A stretch of DNA of 26,994 bases from Candidatus Woesearchaeota archaeon (GCA_019323135.1 JAHWHT010000004.1:1-26994); one strand, 5' to 3'. Positions 17,865-23,961 are shown, counted from the stretch's first letter. Translations and numbers: made by a program. The notes: generated by a model from the letters alone, not told the origin.

Positions 17865-18689
17865 ATGAAAAAACAAAACTTTATATCCAATCTTAAAACC
17901 GCGTTTCAGCTCTGTAAAAAGAATAAAGGTTTATTTTTACTTTCAATGTTTTTAGAGATTTGTTTTTATCTTGCCATTACAATCAGTCAGTTTTGGGTTT
18001 TGCTTGCTGCAAGAGATTCTATCCTCCGGGTTATGAATCTTATCCAAGAGTCTGTTGGTTCTCTTGCCGAGGCAGATGCTATTTCTGTAGTTTCTCCTGA
18101 ATTGTTTAAGACGCCTGAATTAATGGCAGAGTATCACATTATTTTAAAGTATTTTTTAGTTTTGATTGGTATTTTTTTCTTGACATGGATTATTTTCAAA
18201 GGACTCACTTGGTTTATTGCACACAAGATGCTGAAAAAAGTTAATGTAAAAAAGTTTACTTGGTTTTTTGTGTTATATTCTTTGCTCACTTTTATTTGCA
18301 GCATCATTTGGATTGTTTTGATTATGCGGCTGATATCTTACTCTACTTTTGCATTTTTACCTTTGATTGGTGTTGAGATGGATAGGATTTTATTGTTTAT
18401 TGGTTTGGCAGTTATTGCGTATTTTATGTTAATTGCGTATTCCTTGATTCCAAATGCAGGGTGCAGAAAGATTTGTCGTATTGGTGTTAGTAAGTTTAGA
18501 CAGTTGATTCCAGCATATCTGCTTTGGCTTGTCTCCCTAACTATTTTGTCTTACTTGACTGTTTGGGTAATTAGCATCAGTTATTGGGCCCCAGTTATTT
18601 TCGCCTTGTTCATCACAATTCCTGCTTTTGTTTATGGGAGGATTTATATACTAGTAGTTATAAATAAAGTAGTAAAAAGAGGACCATGA
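17865..18689 (+). CDS. Polytopic membrane protein of surface operon 2
   Basis: 274 aa with about six membrane helices: residues about 24-48, 93-115, 133-157, 172-195, 217-240 and 242-263. It is the counterpart of the 278-aa protein at 7617: after the second helix there is a GLTWFIAHKMLKKVNVKKFTW basic loop matching GLIWSMILKKKFTAPFFKKF, and a later helix pair follows a basic loop in both. The ATG is one base after the stop of the giant gene, so coupling is likely. Its repeated position beside a giant secreted protein suggests that the membrane protein and the surface protein work together, possibly in export or anchoring. This is inference; no transporter or enzyme motif is visible. Confidence 0.8.
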   Translation: MKKQNFISNLKTAFQLCKKNKGLFLLSMFLEICFYLAITISQFWVLLAARDSILRVMNLIQESVGSLAEADAISVVSPELFKTPELMAEYHIILKYFLVLIGIFFLTWIIFKGLTWFIAHKMLKKVNVKKFTWFFVLYSLLTFICSIIWIVLIMRLISYSTFAFLPLIGVEMDRILLFIGLAVIAYFMLIAYSLIPNAGCRKICRIGVSKFRQLIPAYLLWLVSLTILSYLTVWVISISYWAPVIFALFITIPAFVYGRIYILVVINKVVKRGP

Positions 18690-19279
18690 GAACCGCACAG
18701 ATATTTTATTTGGTTGTTGTTGCATTTTTCGCAGTAGTTATTATCTTCCAGAGTGTACCTTCTGAGCCTATGGGCAATGCAATAAAGCAGTCTTGGGGTG
18801 TTTATGTTCCTAATGCTCTAGATATTCGTAGTTTGATTATTCCTAGTTTAGGTTTGGCAATTGAGCGTCCTGCAATGCCAGGAGATCTTCCTGCAGAAGC
18901 AAAGTACATACCAAGTCAAATGGAGTTCTATGTTGACTCAATAATTGTTCCAGAACACCAAGCATACGACTTTTTGCCTATACCAAAAGATGATATGAGG
19001 ACGTTTAGCGGCAAGTTTGGCCCATATCCTGAAGATTACAGAAATTCTATTTATGTTGAATTGTGCGCATTTGTTCTTTCCCAGCCAGAAATGGAGGCTT
19101 GTGAAAAGATGAGAGACACTACTTTCCGTAGAGGATATATTTCTTTTGCAAGAGGTTATGATTGGGATGAATATATTGCAAGTCTTGCAATGAGAAACTT
19201 TGGTGCTTATTATAAGGTAATGAGTCCAGAATTTGGCGAGATTGCAAAAAGTAATGTGGCTAAAATTAATCTTGTTTAA
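18686..19279 (+). CDS. Small membrane-anchored exported protein, last gene of surface operon 2
   Basis: 197 aa. An N-terminal hydrophobic helix (residues about 5-22, IFYLVVVAFFAVVIIF) acts as signal or anchor, and the remaining 170 residues are probably outside the membrane. These contain two conserved-looking stretches rich in Pro, Tyr and acidic residues, and two cysteines near the middle (ELCAF, EACEKM) that could form a disulfide. The start overlaps the preceding stop by ATGA. The 3' end overlaps the convergent minus-strand gene by 4 bp (TTAA read from both sides). No counterpart is seen in operon 1. Family not recognised. Confidence 0.78.
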   Translation: MRTAQIFYLVVVAFFAVVIIFQSVPSEPMGNAIKQSWGVYVPNALDIRSLIIPSLGLAIERPAMPGDLPAEAKYIPSQMEFYVDSIIVPEHQAYDFLPIPKDDMRTFSGKFGPYPEDYRNSIYVELCAFVLSQPEMEACEKMRDTTFRRGYISFARGYDWDEYIASLAMRNFGAYYKVMSPEFGEIAKSNVAKINLV

Positions 19280-20061
19280 TCTTTCAGCCCAGCTGTAAAT
19301 AATTCTAATGCTTGATCTATTGTCTTATTATCTGGTTCTTCAATTACTGGTTTTTCTGGCAGCGTAGTATTTTCTGTGATGTTCTGCACTTCAATAATTG
19401 GTTCAATAGGTTGTACTGTGTTTACTATTTCAGGAACTATCGCAATATCTGTTGGCTCTTTGAATACTGCATAGCCATACATGAAAGCTGCTGCTCCAAT
19501 TAGAATTATTAACAAGATTATTGGCCAGATAGATCTTTTTACCGGCTCTTCTACAGTGACTTTTGTTTTATTGTTGTTAAATTGCTCGTACTTTTTTGCT
19601 TCTTTGCTAAAACTGTCATCCAGAAATTCATTTACATCTTTTTCATCTTCTTCTTCTGGTTTTTCTATCTCTTCTTCAGTATCTTCTGTTACAGTAGGTT
19701 CTTCTGCAGATTTTTTAGTCTCTTCAGCATCTTTTTTTGGTTCTTCAGTAAAATCTGAGACCAGTTTAGCTTTTTCAAAGCTTATTGGCTTTATTTCTAC
19801 TTTCTCTTCTTTTTCTTCCTTCTCAGGTTCTTCCTTCTTCTCTGTCTCTGGAACGTTTTCTAATTGCTCTTCTTCTACTGTTTCTTGCTCTTTTTCTTTA
19901 ATATCTTCTTCTTGATCTTTTATTTTGTCTTCATCAGAAAGCTTTACTATTTTTTTAGGTGCACCGCAGCCACAGTTTGGTGCTTCTTTTGCCTTTTCTT
20001 TTAGCACTTCGTCTGTCTTTATTGATTCACCAACATCTAACGAATAATCAAATTTAACCAC
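19276..20061 (-). CDS. Acidic single-pass membrane protein
   Basis: 261 aa from a GTG start, which is chosen because AGGTGG sits five bases before it. Residues 1-40 include a small NCGCG cysteine motif (Cys30, Cys32) that could bind metal or be a redox pair. Residues 41-170 are dominated by Glu and Lys and are probably disordered or coiled-coil. A single transmembrane helix spans about 177-200. The short C-terminal part, rich in Pro and Ile, carries three N-x-T sequons (Asn 227, 231, 245), which suits an outside location with N-glycosylation. By this topology the long acidic part is cytoplasmic. The gene converges on the end of surface operon 2, and a partnership with that system is possible but not shown. 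Family not recognised. Confidence 0.78.
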   Translation of the reverse strand: MVKFDYSLDVGESIKTDEVLKEKAKEAPNCGCGAPKKIVKLSDEDKIKDQEEDIKEKEQETVEEEQLENVPETEKKEEPEKEEKEEKVEIKPISFEKAKLVSDFTEEPKKDAEETKKSAEEPTVTEDTEEEIEKPEEEDEKDVNEFLDDSFSKEAKKYEQFNNNKTKVTVEEPVKRSIWPIILLIILIGAAAFMYGYAVFKEPTDIAIVPEIVNTVQPIEPIIEVQNITENTTLPEKPVIEEPDNKTIDQALELFTAGLKD

Positions 20062-20065
20062 AATC

Positions 20066-20072
20066 CCACCTG
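20066..20072 (-). promoter_or_regulatory. Shine-Dalgarno sequence fixing the GTG start at 20061
   Basis: Minus-strand AGGTGGG, a good match to the anti-Shine-Dalgarno complement GGAGGTGA, spaced about five bases from the GTG. It decides the start because no ATG lies nearby in frame. The TATA-like string at 20094-20105 (TTTTAAATA on the minus strand) would put the transcript start just upstream of it. Confidence 0.6.
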
Positions 20073-20124
20073 TTTATATAGTGAGTTTTGGAAAGTATTT
20101 AAAATTTGCCATAAGATTGAGTAT

Positions 20125-20652
20125 TTATCTAACAATTCTGGCTCTTCCGCCATAAACATTCTTTACAACGCCTGTCACTATTTCTCTTTTCTTTATTCTT
20201 GCGCCAATCACCCACAGAGCAATAGCTACCCCAAAATAGATGATTATTGATGCCCATACTTTAGGTACAAAATAATCCCAGTATGCTACATAGCCTGCTG
20301 CTACTGGTTCTAGCTTGCCAAGAAATGACAATGCAGATATTATTTGCTTTTTTCCTATGAACAAGAATATTGCTGCGATTATTCCTACTATAAAACTCAT
20401 GTGTCCAAGATAAAACAAGGTTGTTCCTAATGATTTCCCGCATTTTGTTAGTATTACTGCGCTAATCACAACTAGTGCTACTGCGACAAGTGTTAGTACG
20501 CCCAGATTAGGTGGTGTCATGAAAAAGTCTGGCGGAAATAAAATTATAGATATTAATGGCACTAAGAACGCTAAACCAGTCATATATAATACGCACGCAA
20601 TCCAGCCTATTATCGCTGTGCTAAATATGCTTTTTGTCACTCTCTTTTTCAT
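20125..20652 (-). CDS. Four-helix integral membrane protein, unrecognised
   Basis: 175 aa. Four hydrophobic helices are visible at about 9-40, 50-70, 78-100 and 130-150, with a hydrophilic basic C-terminus (RIKKREIVTG...GGRARIVR) that is probably cytoplasmic. There is no enzyme or transporter signature I recognise. The ATG at 20650-20652 lies about 29 bp downstream of a TATA-like box at 20676-20686, so the message probably has almost no leader. The gene is separated from the upstream minus-strand gene by 153 bp containing a candidate structured RNA read in the opposite direction. The 63-bp gap to the acidic membrane protein downstream holds that gene's own promoter. Confidence 0.75.
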   Translation of the reverse strand: MKKRVTKSIFSTAIIGWIACVLYMTGLAFLVPLISIILFPPDFFMTPPNLGVLTLVAVALVVISAVILTKCGKSLGTTLFYLGHMSFIVGIIAAIFLFIGKKQIISALSFLGKLEPVAAGYVAYWDYFVPKVWASIIIYFGVAIALWVIGARIKKREIVTGVVKNVYGGRARIVR

Positions 20653-20675
20653 TTAATATAGAAATTAGTATTGGG

Positions 20676-20686
20676 TTTTATATTCT
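20676..20686. promoter_or_regulatory. TATA region between the membrane protein gene and RNA copy 1, possibly bidirectional
   Basis: On the minus strand it reads GAATATAAAAC after an A-rich BRE-like stretch and lies about 29 bp before the ATG at 20652. On the plus strand it reads TTTTATATTC and lies about 20-25 bp before the 5' arm of the structured element at 20700. The purine-rich flank favours the minus gene; use in both directions is inference. Confidence 0.4.
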
Positions 20687-20699
20687 TTTTGGTTAATTA

Positions 20700-20802
20700 T
20701 CTGTGTATAGCGCCTGGTGAAGTTATCATATTCCGAATAAATTTATTAATAAATCTGTAAATAAGTGATAATAGAAGCGAAACGAAGCGTGCTATACGCA
20801 GA
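20700..20802 (+). ncRNA. Candidate structured small RNA, copy 1
   Basis: A 103-nt element whose ends pair: 20700-20713 with 20789-20802 gives 14 bp including two G-U pairs (20704:20798 and 20712:20790). On the minus strand these would be A-C mismatches, so the RNA is read from the plus strand. Inside the stem are the segments CCTGGTGAAGTTATCA and AGAAGCGAAACGAAGCG, the latter containing a direct repeat GAAGCG-AAAC-GAAGCG. A second copy at 22285-22387 has exactly the same length and matches at about 60% of positions without gaps, 22 of the last 23 conserved bases before the variable pair being contiguous. I know of no archaeal RNA family with this sequence; it does not look like a tRNA, C/D or H/ACA guide, SRP or RNase P RNA. 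Confidence 0.6.
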
Positions 20803-20805
20803 CTG

Positions 20806-21336
20806 TTAATTCAGTCTTATTAACGCATCCTGCAGCCATTCTTTTATTTCTGCAACAGATTCTTCAATATTTGGAAGTGCAAGTTCTTCTGGTCCTATTG
20901 GTTCGTATTTGTTGCAGAACTCATCAGGAGGCATCATTTTTACTGCCTGCAAATCCCTTCTTTTCACAAATCCTTTTTCTATTCTTTGTTCTATCTCTAA
21001 TCTTGCGCATAGGTCTAATTCTGCTGCTCCGTTATTGTTATAGTTTTGGTACAAGTGGCAATTGCTGCATTTGATGTGTATCTGTTCATAAGCATCTCTT
21101 ATCATTCTTGTTGCTTCTTGTTTGTAAATTTCTCTTTGTTTTGTTGGTGCAATAACTCGCAGCGTGACTTGATTTTTTGATTTTCTTATGATTGCCTCAA
21201 TATCTGTTTCTATTTCAGTCATGTCTTGATTTAGAAATTCGACTGCTGCAGGCAGGTCTGGAGCCATTTTTTTCATTTTATATATTCTAAAATCCTGTCT
21301 TGCTTTTCGTCCATATAATTTTGTCAGTTTAGTCAT
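20806..21336 (-). CDS. Putative zinc-binding protein coupled to the endonuclease V homologue
   Basis: 176 aa, soluble, mixed helical, with four cysteines at 90, 93, 110 and 141. The first pair is a CSNC knuckle, so a four-Cys zinc site is likely. The N-terminus is strongly basic (KLTKLYGRKARQDFRIYKMKKM), which would suit binding to nucleic acid. The ATG overlaps the stop of the endonuclease V homologue by 4 bp (ATGA on the minus strand), so the two are translated together and may act in the same process. I do not recognise the family, and the DNA or RNA repair link rests only on basic charge, cysteines and operon position. Its stop is next to the 3' end of candidate RNA copy 1. Confidence 0.72.
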   Translation of the reverse strand: MTKLTKLYGRKARQDFRIYKMKKMAPDLPAAVEFLNQDMTEIETDIEAIIRKSKNQVTLRVIAPTKQREIYKQEATRMIRDAYEQIHIKCSNCHLYQNYNNNGAAELDLCARLEIEQRIEKGFVKRRDLQAVKMMPPDEFCNKYEPIGPEELALPNIEESVAEIKEWLQDALIRLN

Positions 21337-21977
21337 TTTGTCTTGTCTCTTTCTTTTTTCAATAATGTGCTTGCATGTCTGCTTGCTAAATGAAGCGGTT
21401 CTGGAAGTTTATGCGGTAAAATATTTGTTTGTTTTGCAAGTGTGATTGCGGTCTTGAGTGAAACCATGTTTCCAACTGAGACATATAGTGGTTTTGCATG
21501 TTCTTTTGTCTGCACTACCTCTCCTCTGGTCTCATTCAGTATTTTGATTTTGTTATCCTCAATTTCTCCTGCTAATAGTTTTTTTGCAACACCTATTGAT
21601 GGTTTGCCTAACTCCACACCAACAAAAGTTGCTAGGCCGCATTTCCAGGGATGTGATAGTCCATGTCCTGCAATCATTAGTATTTGCGGTTCACTCTCAA
21701 GCCCATAGTATGTCTGTAGTATTGCAGAGCCGTCTCTGAATGCTCTGTATCCAGGAATGTAATGCATTGGTTGTTTTGATATTGTGTGTGTTATTTCAAC
21801 AACCTGTTTTTTCTGGATATCATACACTATTGCTGCGCATAGGATTTTGTTGTCAAAATAAGTTACATCAAAACCTGCGATTGTCTTTATTTCAGAAAGA
21901 TCAAATTCATCGGTTGTAGTCACTTCTTTTGCTATCTTTCTCTGCATATCTCTGAGTTTTCTGGTGTCCACCTTCAT
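21333..21977 (-). CDS. nfi: Endonuclease V family protein with altered catalytic residues
   Basis: 214 aa, the usual length for endonuclease V, which cleaves DNA or RNA near deoxyinosine/inosine. Family motifs are clear: IAGFDVTY (Asp37, equal to the first metal ligand), YIPGYRAFRDG at 73-83, GHGLSHPWKCGLATFVGVE at 104-122, KPSIGVAKK at 125-133, PLYVSVGNMVSL, and LPEPLHLASRHA near the C-terminus. However, FREG is FRDG (Asp82), the usual V/I-D-G before HG is IAG (Ala103 where the second catalytic Asp is expected), and the usual T-R-x-A-H is L-H-x-A-S. From memory of the family these are three of the four catalytic positions, so cleavage may be lost or altered, with inosine recognition perhaps kept. 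A GTGGGATG sequence precedes the ATG. It is followed by an overlapping CxxC gene. Confidence 0.85.
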   Translation of the reverse strand: MKVDTRKLRDMQRKIAKEVTTTDEFDLSEIKTIAGFDVTYFDNKILCAAIVYDIQKKQVVEITHTISKQPMHYIPGYRAFRDGSAILQTYYGLESEPQILMIAGHGLSHPWKCGLATFVGVELGKPSIGVAKKLLAGEIEDNKIKILNETRGEVVQTKEHAKPLYVSVGNMVSLKTAITLAKQTNILPHKLPEPLHLASRHASTLLKKERDKTK

Positions 21978-22021
21978 TTTTACATCCCACTCTTTTACTG
22001 TAGGTATTTTTAAAAGTGGAC

Positions 22022-22034
22022 AGTATTTAAAGCT
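22022..22034 (-). promoter_or_regulatory. TATA-like box upstream of the endonuclease V homologue
   Basis: Minus-strand GCTTTAAATACTG. Its centre lies about 51 bp from the ATG at 21977, which would give a leader of about 25 bases containing the GTGGGATG ribosome-binding-like sequence. A second, weaker AT-rich string (TTTTAAAAATA, around 22004-22014) is nearer the gene. Confidence 0.35.
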
Positions 22035-22065
22035 AATGCTTATTAATCACTAATTGGTTACAGAA

Positions 22066-22239
22066 TTAGAGCTGTTCTAGCTGTCTCTTGAACCTTTTTT
22101 CAACAGAAAGTTCTCTCAGCTTGATGTTTTCTTCTAATTTCTTTACTATGCTGTTCTCTTGCGTTGTTCTAAGATCTAAAAATTCTTCTGACATCTTGAT
22201 ATCCAGCTTTATTTTTGGCGTCTCTTTTTTGATTTTCAT
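22066..22239 (-). CDS. Small 57-aa charged helical protein
   Basis: An ATG at 22237-22239 opens a 57-codon frame to the TAA at 22066-22068. The product (MKIKKETPKIKLDIKMSEEF...) is rich in Lys, Glu and Leu and reads as a short beta or extended start followed by a long amphipathic helix, probably a coiled coil. A TATA-like box (CTTTAAATATAAG on the minus strand) is centred about 26 bp before the ATG, the exact distance expected for a leaderless archaeal message, which supports it being real. No cysteines or membrane segment. It lies upstream of the endonuclease V homologue in the same orientation, but about 90 bp with a separate TATA lie between them. Family not recognised. Confidence 0.6.
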   Translation of the reverse strand: MKIKKETPKIKLDIKMSEEFLDLRTTQENSIVKKLEENIKLRELSVEKRFKRQLEQL

Positions 22240-22257
22240 ATATTATCTTGATTCTAC

Positions 22258-22270
22258 TCTTATATTTAAA
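22258..22270. promoter_or_regulatory. TATA region between the 57-aa gene and RNA copy 2, possibly bidirectional
   Basis: Minus strand CTTTAAATATAAG, about 26 bp from the ATG at 22239. Plus strand CTTATATTTAAAG, about 20-25 bp from the 5' arm of the structured element at 22283. The layout mirrors the one at 20676-20686. Confidence 0.45.
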
Positions 22271-22282
22271 GCTTTTGTCGTA

Positions 22283-22389
22283 TGTATGTGCATAGCACCT
22301 AGCGAAGTTTTCAGCATATGTCCTTTTTTAAAACAAATCTGAATATAGTTCAGCAGCAGAAGCGAAACGAAGCGTGCTATGCGCATACG
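22283..22389 (+). ncRNA. Candidate structured small RNA, copy 2
   Basis: The closing stem pairs 22283-22298 with 22374-22389 (16 bp, G-U at 22283:22389 and 22289:22383). Relative to copy 1, the pair T20706-A20796 has become C22291-G22381 and the pair C20701-G20801 has become A22286-T22386: two compensatory changes. G20712-T20790 has become A22297-T22375. The internal segments CCTAGCGAAGTTTTCA and AGAAGCGAAACGAAGCG are kept at the same spacing (70 nt from the stem GTG to AGAAGCG in both). The middle is less conserved; here it can form a CTGAA/TTCAG hairpin at 22340-22354. A run of six Ts follows at 22399-22404. It sits between divergent genes, so it is not the 3' end of either. Confidence 0.62.
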
Positions 22390-22398
22390 CCAGTATAC

Positions 22399-22404
22399 TT
22401 TTTT
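22399..22404 (+). terminator. Oligo-T terminator candidate for RNA copy 2
   Basis: Six consecutive Ts about ten bases after the closing stem of the structured element. Archaeal RNA polymerase commonly terminates on such runs. The equivalent place after copy 1 has no T-run, only a small GACTG/CAGTC hairpin (20801-20816) followed by TTAT. Confidence 0.35.
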
Positions 22405-22422
22405 CTACTACTACTGCCGAAA

Positions 22423-22432
22423 TATTTATATA
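22423..22432 (+). promoter_or_regulatory. TATA box for the 147-aa gene
   Basis: TATTTATATA, centred about 51 bp before the TTG at 22479; transcription would start near 22454 at the AGTTAAAAAA string. The GGGGTG at 22467-22472 then serves as ribosome binding site. Confidence 0.45.
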
Positions 22433-22478
22433 ATCAAAATATCAATTACTGTATAGTTAAAAAATTGGGGTGTAATGA

Positions 22479-22922
22479 TTGGGGGTAGGAATGTATAATA
22501 TGGGGGATAATGTGCGGTTGTATGTAGCTGATTCTATTGATGAGATTGAAGCACTTCAAGATGCTCCAAAAGAACAAGGCGGCCCAGCAGATCATGGCGC
22601 TGGATTAATGGCAGATGCTGGCAGTAAAGCGTTCTTGATAGAGCGAATTTATTCTAGTGAGCCTGCAGAACACGAAGTTGCAGAAGCATATGCTCAATTA
22701 GGTGACATATTATACGCAGAAATGGGTGAGAATAACGTTTACACCAAAGAAGTATATCTTATCAAATCACATCCAGAAATTAGCCTTCCTGCTGAATTAG
22801 AAAATGCATTTGCACAACACACTGTAAACCCATTAGATATTCTTGTTCAAGAAAAAAATAAATCTAAAGCTTGTCTTCTATTGTCGCTGGTGCCTTTGCT
22901 TTTTGCGCACGAGCAGTCTTAA
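22479..22922 (+). CDS. 147-aa soluble protein, unrecognised
   Basis: The frame opens at TTG 22479, six bases after GGGGTG; in-frame ATGs follow at 22491 and 22500. A better placed ATG at 22475, four bases away in another frame, runs only seven codons to a TAA. Removing one G from the G-run at 22481-22485 would join it to this gene, so the true start is uncertain. The product is acidic and mostly helical, with no membrane helix in its first 120 residues. The last 20 residues (KACLLLSLVPLLFAHEQS) are hydrophobic and are encoded entirely within the 59-bp overlap with the convergent gene, so the original protein may have ended earlier or its end has been shaped by the overlap. Family not recognised. 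Confidence 0.6.
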   Translation: MGVGMYNMGDNVRLYVADSIDEIEALQDAPKEQGGPADHGAGLMADAGSKAFLIERIYSSEPAEHEVAEAYAQLGDILYAEMGENNVYTKEVYLIKSHPEISLPAELENAFAQHTVNPLDILVQEKNKSKACLLLSLVPLLFAHEQS

Positions 22923-23961
22923 ACATACTTTTTCTGCGTTCAGGATAACTTGGTTTTTCGTCTTTTAAGCTCTGGAAATGCGGGCTCTGTATCAATGTAC
23001 ATATTTTATGGTATGCTTTTCTTTCTGCATCACTGCCATGCCTCATTTCAGATATAGATTTTTGGTTTCTTTCTGACCATAGCACAATCTCAGCCCAAGT
23101 ATCGATAATTGCTGGTTTTTCTAAGAACTCTTTTTGTTTTTTGTTAAACTTAATTTCAGATAGTAATGGTTGTACATAGCCTTTTTCAACTGCATAATTA
23201 TAGATACCTACAAACACTTCTGGTTGTTCTTCTTTTAGGTCATTCAAGCTATTATATACTTTTGCTGAAGTTACATCTCGTGCAGTATTTTTCTCAACAT
23301 ATGCTCTTCTGAATGCTTTTAATAGTTTTGGCTTGTCTAACTGCAATCCATTCATAAGGTTCATCAAGTTTAAATTTTTAGGAATATAACATGTAGATAA
23401 GTCATATGCATGTCCTGAATCGTCTACTGGCATAAATCCTTGAGTGATTAATCTGGATTTTGCGGCTGTAAAAAGATACTGGTTTTCTGGGTCTGCACAC
23501 AGTTTATTTATTTTCTTCTCAAAAGTTTCTGCGTCAACTGTATTTGGATCAATATCTGTAGTCCTAAGAATTTCTGTCCATAAAGTAGTTTCTACTAGAT
23601 TTGATAATATATTATAGAATAATTTTTGACTTTTGTATAGTTGTATTCTTGGAGTTGTTTCTGGGTCAGACATTGGTGCGCTATCCCAGTGATATGTTTT
23701 TTCAACTTTTCCTTTCTCTACAAAATAACAAATTGTTTCGTTGTCATTAACTTCTGCTAAACCCATTGGAATTGTGTCACCTGTTTTTTCATGTAATAAC
23801 GGCGTACCTTGAGCATCTGTTTTGATTACTAGGTTCAGTTCTCCTAATTTTTCGTCAGATATTCTGCCAACTATTGTCAGTTTTTGTTCTGTGTCGTCGC
23901 TTTTTGTACTCACGTATTCGCTGTTAGTCGATGTGTACATTTTGTTTACCGCTTTTTTCAA
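22864..23961 (-). CDS. 365-aa soluble protein, unrecognised
   Basis: Starts at TTG 23959-23961 or at the in-frame ATG at 23938-23940 (358 aa, MYTSTNSEYV). A TATA-like box on the minus strand around 23988-23996 suits either. The N-terminal 110 residues look beta-rich (KLTIVGRISDEKLGELNLVI...), the rest mainly helical, with a basic C-terminal tail (RRKSMFKTARAQKAKAP). There is no signal peptide, membrane helix or recognised catalytic motif; the cysteines (LCADP, STCYIP, KICTL) are scattered rather than in a zinc pattern. The 3' end overlaps the convergent 147-aa gene by 59 bp, longer than any other overlap in the window. It has no evident operon partners. A lineage-specific protein is likely. 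Confidence 0.65.
   Translation of the reverse strand: MKKAVNKMYTSTNSEYVSTKSDDTEQKLTIVGRISDEKLGELNLVIKTDAQGTPLLHEKTGDTIPMGLAEVNDNETICYFVEKGKVEKTYHWDSAPMSDPETTPRIQLYKSQKLFYNILSNLVETTLWTEILRTTDIDPNTVDAETFEKKINKLCADPENQYLFTAAKSRLITQGFMPVDDSGHAYDLSTCYIPKNLNLMNLMNGLQLDKPKLLKAFRRAYVEKNTARDVTSAKVYNSLNDLKEEQPEVFVGIYNYAVEKGYVQPLLSEIKFNKKQKEFLEKPAIIDTWAEIVLWSERNQKSISEMRHGSDAERKAYHKICTLIQSPHFQSLKDEKPSYPERRKSMFKTARAQKAKAPATIEDKL

Noticed and set aside
1114..19279. The long genes as a phage tail or prophage
   Set aside because: There is no capsid, terminase, portal, integrase or tape-measure signature; signal peptides, disulfide-rich modules and paralogous operons fit a cellular surface system.
19312..19915. 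Plus-strand open frames opposite the acidic membrane protein
   Set aside because: They are the antisense image of Glu/Lys-rich coding (Ser/Phe-rich strings) with no ribosome binding site.
20801..20816. GACTG/CAGTC hairpin as a terminator of RNA copy 1
   Set aside because: A five-pair stem with no T-run, no counterpart after copy 2, and it overlaps the end of a coding region.
20700..22387. The paired 103-nt elements as a MITE or transposon remnant with terminal inverted repeats
   Set aside because: There is no target-site duplication, and the arms show G-U pairs and compensatory changes that keep RNA pairing rather than DNA identity. Not fully excluded without more copies.
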